Source: Brachionus koreanus
Taxonomy: Eukaryota > Rotifera > Eurotatoria > Ploima > Brachionidae
DNA length: 33,581 nucleotides
Assembly: GCA_016987375.1 (NCBI GenBank)
Contig: PJRA01000309.1
Coordinates: 71,623-105,203, forward strand
Direction of reading: 5' to 3'
Shown here: one piece after another, positions 20,569-29,054 of the stretch
Position numbering within the stretch: position 1 is the first letter of the stretch
Layout: the number at the start of each line of letters is the position of its first letter
The notes under the pieces: model-generated
Told to the model about the DNA's origin: nothing
Database searches by the model: none
Seen by the model: the letters and a program-made list of their open reading frames with translations, nothing else
Translations under genes and position numbers: made by a program

Positions 20569-22704
20569 TGCTTGTTTTTACTTGCATATTACTTACAATT
20601 TTAATGGAAAGATACAAAAGTACTTTTATTTAGTATGCTTTTCAGTAACCATTAATGAAAGTCTTAAAGGTGAAAATTATATATTCAATAAAATAGAATA
20701 TTATCGTGAATCTTCTGTAACAAAAATTGCTTCTTATCGAATCAAAAGTCTCATGCATTGCTTAAAGTTATGTTCCATTAATGTTTCATGCATGTATGTT
20801 CAATATTCAAATAATCACTGTATTCTACAAGATGGTAGTAAAGGCAATAAATCAAATAAAAATATTTTTATCAAGAGTAAGTTAGTTAAATTGACTTTTT
20901 ATAATATTTTTAACCATTTAAAAATATTTAATTTTTTTAATGCTAAAAAAAAAAGTTCATCATTGAGCAACATTCATATTGACATCATTAATAAAATTCT
21001 AATTTAACTCTGCTATTTTATTTAAGATTTTGATAATTTTTTTTTTTGTTTTTCTTTTCGAGCAAAAGCTTTTTCAGATCAAAAAAGAAAAGTAAAAATT
21101 TAAAAATTGAAAAAATTTTTTAAATTTTGAGCATTGTTCATTTAATACATAAAAAAATATTAGTAAGATGAGAAACAAAAATGATTGACTTTTTAGGCTA
21201 TTTAAGTCATTGTAAAAATAAGTTAATAAATAAATAAAGTAATATGAGAATCAGAAAAAGAATAACATGGAAATGATTTTAATTGATAAAATTTTGTACT
21301 ATTGAATAGCAGCAGCTACATAGAGGAGTAGGATTCGTAGCAAATCAAGAATCGAAGCATCTATGGTACTCGGAAAATTTTATAGTAGTGCATATTTTAT
21401 ACTTTGAGACTTTTCCCATCGTTGCATTTGCGCAACTAATTAAAAGACTTCAGAAAAAATGTTTTAAGCTTTTTTAGCATTAGATTATATATAATTTTGT
21501 AGCAAAATTTCACGAAACCATTTAAAAAAAATATATTGAAAATAATTTATTTTTGTTTTGTTTTTTAGCTAAGCATTCATTATACGCAGATTCAACAATA
21601 ATTTTAAACAAAAATCAATCAAATGGTTCAGAATCAACTACTCAATTAACATCAAGCAGTAATGGTCAAAATTTTGTCAGATTAAAGTCTATAATTAAAT
21701 TTAAATTGCCAAGAATTATCATTTAAAGAATACTTTTTTATAACTTTTTATAGTTTGCTCAATCTGGATTATAAAACAAACTATAAATTTTTCAAATTTT
21801 ACTTATTTTATTTTATTTATTTATTTTTATCTATTTCCAAACATGAGGGCTGAAAAGAGGGCTATGCCGCTCGAAACTGCCCTGGAGTTACTCCAAAATT
21901 ATTTTTCATAAAAAAAAAAAATAGTTTGCTCAACTTAATGTGTCTCTGCATCAAATACTTTAATTTAATAATACTTCAACATCCTTGTTTTTAGATGGTG
22001 TTTTAGCATTTTCATCATATAATTATAAGCTTCAATCTGGGTTTTGTGAAATTTAGTTCAATAGAACAGAACAAAAAGTTAAAAAGTCTTATAACTATAC
22101 TTTTAAAAGTCAAAGTTCTGTTCTTTTCAAAGTCCAAGCAAGTTCTGTAAATACAAAATGGTGCAACATTCAAAGTTGCACTATTATCAACAANTATAAT
22201 GTAAAATGCATTTTGCAGAGACTTTGCACATCATTAGCAGACTTTGACTTTTGGTGCAACTAAGTATGTTGCAGTTTGTTGCACTTACAGAACTAATTAA
22301 AAGCCTTCAGAAAAAAAATTATGAACTTTTTCAGTACTAATTTTTTTTCAATTTTTCTTTTTTTACTAAATTTCACAAAACCTTGAATCTGCAAATTTTT
22401 TTTTCAATTAAAATTTTAAAAGGTCAAAAAATGGGCTACTCATGTTCATCTGACTCTGAGTGTATATCAAACACATATTGTTTGAATAATAGATGCCAGT
22501 ATAGATTAAAACTTTGTTTCTTTTAATTTTAAGCAAATATTCTTTATATTCAGATTCAAAACAGCATACACAGAAACAACTGAATCAGAAAACAGTTCTT
22601 TAAAACCGAATGGAGAATTTTGTCAAAACAATAATGAATGCTTGAGTAAAATCTGTCATACAAATTCAAAATGCGTAGGAACATCTAGTGAAAATAAACC
22701 TTAG
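20569..22704 (+). CDS. secreted PAN-like/EB-like cysteine protein, start unresolved
   Basis: Probable exons: roughly 20640-20876, 21569-21664, 22423-22498 and 22554-22704. Donor and acceptor phases agree (1, 1, 2). The first coding exon holds a PAN-like module C-x3-C-x5-C-x9-C (HCLKLCSINVSC then HCILQD). The second is Ser/Thr/Asn-rich linker. Exons 3 and 4 each carry a small cysteine module of EB or Dickkopf-N type: GYSCSSDSECIS...C...C and NGEFCQNNNECLS...C...C. The end is NKP-stop. No in-frame ATG precedes the PAN module. A hydrophobic signal-like peptide MLVFTCILLTILM starts at 20569 in another frame. Either a small 5' exon is missing from my model, or an indel or decay has broken the gene. 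The function is unknown; extracellular is inferred. Confidence 0.5.
20877..21568 (+). other. intron 1 of the PAN-EB gene
   Basis: The donor GTAAGT at 20877 and the acceptor TTTTTTAG ending at 21568 bound a 692-bp intron, phase 1, giving ...FIK-T-KHSLYADS. Its last 135 bases include a solo copy (21434-21521) of the right arm of the fold-back repeat found in intron 2. Confidence 0.6.
21434..21521 (+). repeat. solo half copy of the intron-2 fold-back repeat
   Basis: AACTAATTAAAAGACTTCAG at 21434 matches AACTAATTAAAAGCCTTCAG at 22292 apart from one base. Both continue to an AAATTTCAC(A/G)AAACC block about 70-90 bp downstream and both lie shortly before a coding exon. This supports a tandem duplication of intron end plus exon, or two insertions of one element. 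Confidence 0.65.
21841..21895. repeat. GC-rich island inside intron 2, likely element fragment
   Basis: This stretch is far richer in G and C than the flanks and includes GGGCTATGCCGCTCGAAACT, a GGGC/GCCC pairing and the small palindrome GGAGTTACTCC. No tRNA fold with standard A and B boxes could be made out. It resembles a transposon or SINE fragment by composition only. Confidence 0.35.
22040..22382. repeat. fold-back inverted repeat (about 343 bp)
   Basis: The outer arms are a perfect 18-bp inverted pair, GGTTTTGTGAAATTTAGT (22040-22057) and its complement (22365-22382). Inner pairs include AGTTCTGTAA (22141-22150) with TTACAGAACT (22285-22294), GTGCAAC (22161-22167) with GTTGCAC (22278-22284), and AGTTGCAC (22174-22181) with GTGCAACT (22254-22261). 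An AAAATGCATTTT palindrome lies near the loop. The one ambiguous base (N, 22194) is also in this loop region. Confidence 0.8.
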
Positions 22705-23192
22705 TTCTTTTTTCATTATATTTTTATTTTGTTTTTTTTTATTAGATGAAATTTATTTAAATAAAATATGAAAAATTAGTCTTGGAAATTTTAATTAATG
22801 TCAAACATAAATATTCCTCAATTTAAGAAAATTTGTATTATAAAGATGCAATAATCGATCTTTTTGAAAATTTAAAAAAAGTTATAAGAATTTTTTACAT
22901 TTGTTCTACTAAATTTCACAAAATCGAAAACTTGCGATCATCAGCTCACAATTAGCTTTAAATTTTTTCTTTTGTGTGGAAAATAAATAATTCTCAAAAC
23001 AATGATTTTAGTAGGGTTTAATTTATTTATTTGTTTTCAGTACTGAAAAAAGTAGGGTCTAAAAAGAGACATAATCCTTAAATATCTTTTAAATAAGATA
23101 AAATTAGATATTTAATAATTAGATATTTAAAATTAAATTATTTTCGAAAAAACTAAGAGACTTTTATTGGTAAGATTTGAAAATGAAATTAT
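22705..23192. other. non-coding interval
   Basis: Convergent spacer between the PAN-EB gene and the Ly6-like gene. It contains a further copy of the fold-back end sequence ACTAAATTTCACAAAA at 22908-22923. Nothing else recognised. Confidence 0.5.
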
Positions 23193-23606
23193 CTAAAAAC
23201 TGAAAAATAAAAAACATATTAAATTAGAAAAAATAAATAGCATTAAATCAAAAGAAATAGCTTGTGAATTGCTATATGTCTCATTATTGCATTCATTAGT
23301 ATCACAGCATTTGGTATCCGTTCCCGCTAATGAACTTTCTTCACAAAAAGCTAAGCAACCTGTGACTACATTTAAGTAATCTAATTTTGGCACCCTTTGA
23401 GTTATCGTGAAGCAACTTTCTCCCTCTTGACAATTTCTTAAATCATTTTGAGTTACTGAATTACAACCAAAGCAGCTATAACACTGAATTGCGTTCGTGT
23501 CTACAATCTTTGAACCAATTAAAAATATTAAAAAAAAGCATTTAATCACAGCCATCGAAGCCATCAAACAATTTGAAAAACTAATTTTTATTTTATTTTT
23601 AGGCAC
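23193..23606 (-). CDS. Ly6/uPAR (three-finger) GPI-anchored protein
   Basis: Single exon of up to 137 aa. The real start may be the second or third Met (residue 15 or 18), which gives a cleaner signal peptide ending at DTNA. The mature part starts IQCYSC and has ten cysteines in the three-finger order. C-x2-C-x2-C opens the pattern, then C, ESC, GC and FC follow, and the typical KCC-x4-C-N ends it. A C-terminal hydrophobic tail (about 118-137) with no charged end follows a Ser/Asn-rich segment, as for GPI attachment. Ly6-type proteins act at the cell surface as receptor or channel modulators. No specific partner can be inferred. An 18-of-19-base copy of its DNA is found upstream (23753-23771). 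Confidence 0.85.
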   Translation of the reverse strand: MPKNKIKISFSNCLMASMAVIKCFFLIFLIGSKIVDTNAIQCYSCFGCNSVTQNDLRNCQEGESCFTITQRVPKLDYLNVVTGCLAFCEESSLAGTDTKCCDTNECNNETYSNSQAISFDLMLFIFSNLICFLFFSF

Positions 23607-23752
23607 TTTATCACATCAATATATACTCTAAATGTTTACGAAATTCTTTGTATGAAAATTTCAATTTTTTTTATAAATTTTGAATTAATACTTTGAATTA
23701 ATTATTAAGATGTTTTATTTTTTTTTAATTTCGTTTTTATTCTTTTTTTAGT

Positions 23753-23771
23753 ACACTGAATTGCATTCGTG
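23753..23771 (-). pseudogene. possible Ly6 gene fragment
   Basis: ACACTGAATTGCATTCGTG differs by one base from ACACTGAATTGCGTTCGTG at 23481-23499, the part of the Ly6 gene encoding TNAIQC at the start of the mature protein. The flanks diverge. It may be a remnant of a paralogue or a duplicated exon end. Confidence 0.3.
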
Positions 23772-24126
23772 AAAATTAGCAAAGGTTGAACTATACACTG
23801 TAAGAGATTGAGGTACAATTTTTTGTATATTTAAGTTAAAATATGAGTGTCACACACATAAATATACTAATAAGGAAAAAATACATATATATTGTAATAT
23901 TTTTCTTACAAAAATGTCCTTTTTCTTCAATTGACATTTATGTTCTATATTTGAAATAATCTAAAAATTTAAATATACAATCTTAAAAACGGTTTTTTTT
24001 GCATAATTTTTCTGATCCAAACTAAATTATTATATAATAAAATGAAGCCAAGTTAGAATTAAAAAAATTAAAAATATTTTGCCATGAGACTCAAAATAAA
24101 AAAACAGCATTCACTAGTCTTAATAA

Positions 24127-24175
24127 GTAAAGTCATAGTAGAGTCATTAATACTCTGACTTATAAATGACTTTAC
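24127..24175. repeat. small hairpin
   Basis: GTAAAGTCAT (24127-24136) pairs perfectly with ATGACTTTAC (24166-24175). An inner AGAGT/ACTCT pair sits inside. No downstream role is visible. Confidence 0.55.
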
Positions 24176-25332
24176 ATTACCGGTTTCTTTTTACTAGTAT
24201 AAACCTAGGAATTAAACTGTAAATCTTTTTAGAAAAAAATGATCAATGAAATAAAGATATTTATATCACAACTTTAGTTCACGATTATAAAATTAAAATT
24301 TTTCAAACGCTTATAAATTTTACTTTTTTAAAATAGTGAAAAAAAACTGCTTTCATTTTCTCCTTCCATTTTTTTTTGATGAAATATAAAAAAATTTCAA
24401 CATGCTTAATATTTATTAACATTTTACAAAATTTGATCTGACTTATTAAGAAGAAGTCAAGTTTCTTAAATAAATAGGAAATAATTAAAAGAAATTAAAT
24501 AATTGCAATTTAAGTTAATTTAAAGGATATTGGACAAAGATATTAGATTTTTTATTCAAGTAACATGAAAATGTTTCGGTCTACCTAATTATTTGTGTAA
24601 ATGAAAAAGAAATTAAATTTATTTTAGAGTTTAAAGCTTTATTTTGAAACTGTATGTGCGTCAAATATCTCAAACTTATTTTAATTATTGTTGTATTAAA
24701 TGTGTATTTTTTAATAAATATTTTTTTTTTACTAAAGCTCCCATTCGAGTGAAAATAAGACTCAAATATAATATTTGAATATGAAAAAAATTGAAAAATA
24801 AAGTTAAATCAAAAATTGAATCTAAATAATTTGAAAATAAAAAAATATTGAATCAGAAACTGAATATGATAAATATTCAATTTCATATCAGAATATTATA
24901 AACAAAAAATAAAAAAATTGAAAAATTAGTCATTAATAAACTATTCTAGTATTTTCTGGGCCTTTTTTTTTTAATATGACTGTCTCACATACTATACTCT
25001 ATAAGCGACCAAGGAAAAATTTTGTTGATCGAACTGATCCAGCACAAATAAAGATTTCAGTCTTATGTTTTCATAATCATGATATCTATAGAAAATTACA
25101 ACCTGATAGCCTGATAGCTTGATATAAGGGTGAAATTTTCAAGTTATTATCAAAGGTGTTTATTTTTGGGTAAACTTTTTTCAAATGATAATCATAACTC
25201 AGTGAAAATTAAAAAAAAAAAAAAATTTTAAAAATATTTTATTCAAATTTTGATATTTTTAATTTTTTTTATTTGATTTTTTTTTAAATTCAAATTTAGT
25301 TAGTTAAATTTGTATTCCAATAGCCTATTAAT

Positions 25333-25565
25333 AGCAAAGTAAAATTTATGATCAAATTACAAAATTTCAAACATGCTCAAAATTTATTACATGCGCAATT
25401 GATTGCATTGCAGACTTCAGAATTTTTTGAACTTCACATACCATATTTTTAAATTTGAACAATAACGATAGCCGCATGTAATCTTGCAAATGATGAAATT
25501 ACGCATTTTAAATATTTTGAGCACATTTAAAAATTTCAAAATTTGATCATAAATTTTACCTTGCT
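25333..25565. mobile_element. inverted-repeat element (fold-back/MITE-like, about 233 bp)
   Basis: The left arm (25333-25383) begins AGCAAAGTAAAATTTATGAT, and the right arm (25514-25565) read in complement begins AGCAAGGTAAAATTTATGAT. The match continues through CAAATT, AAATTT and GCTCAAAAT with a few differences, about 50 bp per arm. There is no coding content. Target-site duplications were not identified with confidence. Confidence 0.7.
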
Positions 25566-25848
25566 TTATTTATTTAATTTTCGTTTTCAAGCTCATAGAA
25601 TTTTTGATTTATTCAAATTTCTAATAATTAATAAAATTTTTTAATTCTAATTCTTAACTTTCCGCACATTTAGCATTCTCCTTATTAGCAAGATTTTACT
25701 AATAACAGAACGGAATTTTGATATGAAAAGGATGCAACTAAATGCGTCAAACTTTTTCAAATACCCTGGTAAACAAATATCCCAATAATTAATGAATCCT
25801 TACATAAATATCTACTTTTTTAAATTCTATTTTTAAATAATTACAAAA

Positions 25849-27105
25849 ATGCTTTTTTCACTCTTATTTTTACTTCTGGTGCTTGCGAAAACAACACTAT
25901 GCTCTAAAGAAGACTTGATTTATACCAAAAAATCTCAACAATCAACTCCTCCAAGCTCACTTACAAGTCTACAAGTCCAAAATAAGTTTGAATGCCTAAA
26001 ATGGTGTTTGGTGACCAATGCATGTATATCGGCCAGATTTTTTCAAAGTAAATGCATCTTGTATGAGACAAGAATTAATATCAGCAGTTCATTCAGTGGC
26101 ATATTTATTAAGAAAAAGATTAAACCAAGTAAAAAATATTCTCAATTAAATGAAAAATAAAAATAAATAAATTTATTAATTTAAGCTACAATTATCGATT
26201 CATTTGAATTGCTAAATTTAACAGATAACAAAAAAACTATCAAAGCAGATCATAAATCAATCCTTTATGTATTGTCTGATATATTCCATGGAAAATCAAA
26301 CATAGAAAAGATAACTTTTTTAGGAAATAATTTAGAATCACTAGATGAAGAGATATTTAAAGATTTAGATAAATTGGGTACATTAGATCTTTCTTATAAT
26401 AAATTTTCAAATTTAGGTAAATTTCTTAAGCCTTTGAAAAATCTCTTTTACTTAACCTTGAAGAAAAATTTTATTTCTAAAATTGATGATGAATTATTGA
26501 AAAATTTAACAAATTTGCAAAAATTATTTCTCGAAGAAAACCAAATAAGTGAATTGACAGAAAACGTATTTTCAAATTTGGAAAATTTAGAAATTTTGAA
26601 TATTTCACAAAACAAAATAAAACAAATTCATGAAAATACATTTAGAAATTTAAAAAAATTAAAAGACCTTAATTTATCAAAAAATAATATTTCGAATTTA
26701 AATTCAAGGATTTTTGATGGCTTAGCAAATCTTAAATTTCTTGATTTAAGTTTTAATCATTTAAAAATGATTTATTTTGAAAATGTCGAAAACTTAAACA
26801 AGTTAAAACTAAGCTCTAATTTAATTAACTTTTTTCAAACTAATTTAACATCGTTAAAAAGACTCTATCTTGACAATAATAATTTAGGATATTTAAATTA
26901 TTCAATTGCTACTAAAAATGAAAGCTATAATTTAGAAGCTATTTATTTAAACAATTGTAATCTAAATTTAATTACACCAGAAGCTTTTATTAATTTTAAG
27001 AATTTAAGCCTTATTAAGCTAAACTCGAATCCAAAACTAGAACTAAATGTAACTATTTTTAATTATTTTAATAATTTAACTGTATCTGGGTTAGATGGTA
27101 ATTGA
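25849..27105 (+). CDS. secreted PAN-like plus leucine-rich-repeat protein
   Basis: Two exons, 25849-26128 and 26186-27105, with a 57-bp phase-1 intron, give 399 aa. A clear signal peptide (1-19) is followed by a PAN-like module C-x3-C-x5-C-x9-C (FECLKWCLVTNAC then KCILYE). The intron falls right after the module (FIKKKIKP-T-TIIDSFEL). From about residue 100 to the end there are roughly a dozen 24-residue LRRs of the LxxLxLxxNxI type, such as LGTLDLSYNKFSNL and LEILNISQNKIKQI. No C-terminal membrane helix, LRR C-cap cysteines or GPI tail is seen, so secretion is inferred. LRR arrays are recognition scaffolds; the ligand is unknown. Codon use is extremely AT-rich, more than in housekeeping neighbours. 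Confidence 0.82.
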
Positions 27106-27337
27106 TGCTAACTTTCTCATTTAAATAAATTTTGCAAATGATGGATAGTTTTGGAAGAGAAAATAATTTTAATTTACAATTCAAGAATAAAGATAAAAAT
27201 TTGACTTGTAATAAAAAAATTAAATAATTAATAAAATTTCTTTAAATAAAATAATTTTTTTAATAAAAGAACTTTAATTGAATTAATATTTTTTTATTTG
27301 ATAAATGAAAATAAAAGATAAAGAAAATTTTTTCTTT

Positions 27338-28889
27338 TTAATCAAAACTTGTTAAACAAATACTTGAATTAGTGCCACCAAAGCCAAACGAATTTTTTAA
27401 AGCAATTATTTTCTTATTTGACAAATAGATATTTTTATTTTGAATAAGTTTTAATTGAGGCATTTGATCCATTTGCATAACTGGATCAACATTATCCAAA
27501 TTTAAATTAATTGGCAATATTTTATTCTTGCATGCCAAGACAGTGAGAATAACTTCGACAGCACCTGCTGCACCTAATAGGTGTCCCAATGAGCCTTTCA
27601 TACTCGAAATATATACTTGATGATTTAGATTTTTTGCTTCGAAAATTCTCTTAATTGCACTTATTTCAGCAATGTCACCCGCCGGAGTTGACGTTGCATG
27701 ACAATTTATGTAATTAATATCTTCTGGTTTAACTTTGGAATCTTCTAGAGCTTGAGTCATACATTTGAAAGCACCGTTTCCATTTGGACTCGGATTTGTA
27801 ATGTGATTAGCATCGGCATTTAATCCTGAACCAAGAATTTCAGCATAAATTTTCGCCTTCCGCATTTTAGCATGTTCAAGATTTTCCAATATTAAGCAAC
27901 CAGCACCTTCACTCATAACAAATCCATCTCTTAATGTGTCAAACGGCCGAGACGCTTCTTCTGGCCGATCATTAAATTTAGAAGCCAAAGCCCGCATTAC
28001 ACTAAAGCCGGCAATTGACACCGGATGAATACACGCTTCGGTAGCACCACAAACCATTACATCTACTAGACCATTTCGGATAAAATTGAAAGCATCGGCT
28101 ATTGCATGTGTGCCTGCAGCACAAGCAGTGGTGACACAATGATTGGGACCTTTTAGTTTATACTTAATGCTAATCAATCCAGATGAAAGATTTGGTAAAA
28201 TTTTGGGCACAAAATATGGACTTATTGTTTTATAGTTTTTTTTATTGTACAAGCTGATAGCTGCTTCTGATGTTTCAAGCATACCAGACATACCGGTGCC
28301 AATAGAAGTTCCGGCTCTTTGATTTTCATCGCCTGGCTTCCAGTCAGAATCTTTAATTGCTTCATCAGCAACAGCTAGGGCGAATATATTTGCCCATGAC
28401 ATTGACTTCAAATCAGACTTTTTTATTACACTTTTGGCTAATAAATATTCAGCTAATACATTTCGGTCTATTTGACCTGCTATTCGACTTGGAAAATTTT
28501 GATATTCTTTTTGAAATTAGATAAATTTTAAATAGAGAATAAATTTCTTTTTCAAATGAATTTAAGATATTTTTAGGAGAAAAAAATTAAAGACTAAAAA
28601 TTAAAATATGTTAGTTATTAAAACATGAAAATTTAATTTCAATGTTTAAGTCTATAATAGTTCAAATCAGTTATTATAGAAGCATTAAAATAAATTTTTC
28701 AATTTTATAGAGCTGATTTGTATATTTAAAAAATTTTTTTTTAAATTTCCAAAAAATTATGATACCTTCAGAAACAAGCGGTTTTATTGCCGATTTTCCA
28801 TTAACTAAATTTGTCCAATTTTCATTGATATTAAATCCTAAAGGAGTTAACAATCCAATGCCAGTAACAACAACTCTGTGTCTGTTCAT
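27338..28889 (-). CDS. OXSM: beta-ketoacyl-ACP synthase, mitochondrial type
   Basis: This enzyme condenses malonyl-ACP with acyl-ACP in type II fatty acid synthesis, which in animals runs in mitochondria and supplies the lipoic acid precursor. Two exons, 28889-28766 and 28506-27338, with a 259-bp phase-1 intron, give 430 aa; the join reads VSE-E-YQNFPSRIAGQ. The KAS II/FabF catalytic set is complete: Cys170 (TTACAAGTHA), His311 (NCHATSTPAGD), Lys345 and His350 (MKGSLGHLLGAAGAVE), with the C-terminal NSFGFGGTN loop. The protein begins MNRHRVVVTGIGLL, directly at the fold with no obvious mitochondrial presequence, and TAG lies in frame three codons upstream. A further 5' exon may exist. Confidence 0.93.
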
Positions 28890-29054
28890 TACAATCTAGT
28901 TTATGTAAACTTGAATATTAGAAGAAAAAAGTTTTTCAAAAATTTTTAAAAAACTACTTTTCTACAAGTAAATAATTAAAAAAAAATAAATTTCTTGATT
29001 ATCTATTAAAAAATTTATTATAAAAGCTTATAGTTAAAAAGAATATAAAAAAAA

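Larger units (their letters stand above)
21664..22429 (+). mobile_element. intron 2 insertion flanked by 8-bp direct repeat
   Basis: GGTCAAAA is found at 21664-21671, starting on the last exon-2 base, and again at 22422-22429, starting on the last intron base. The intron (21665-22422, 758 bp) therefore sits between perfect 8-bp copies, as a target-site duplication would give. Removing one copy and the insert leaves an open frame through SSNGQKMGYSC. Clear terminal inverted repeats next to the 8-mers are not visible. Confidence 0.45.
23607..25848. other. repeat-bearing non-coding interval
   Basis: About 2.2 kb between divergent genes (Ly6-like on minus, PAN-LRR on plus). It holds a short Ly6 gene duplicate (23753-23771), a small double hairpin (24127-24175) and a strong inverted repeat (25333-25565). 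No coding stretch was found. Confidence 0.55.

Noticed and set aside
21841..21895. tRNA or SINE with internal promoter
   Set aside because: I could not find a standard A box and B box or a cloverleaf. Only the unusual composition and small palindromes remain.
27338..28889. Bacterial contamination or recent transfer for the FabF-like gene
   Set aside because: The gene is split by an intron with phase-correct GT-AG, sits between animal genes and has their AT-rich codon use. Mitochondrial OXSM explains it.
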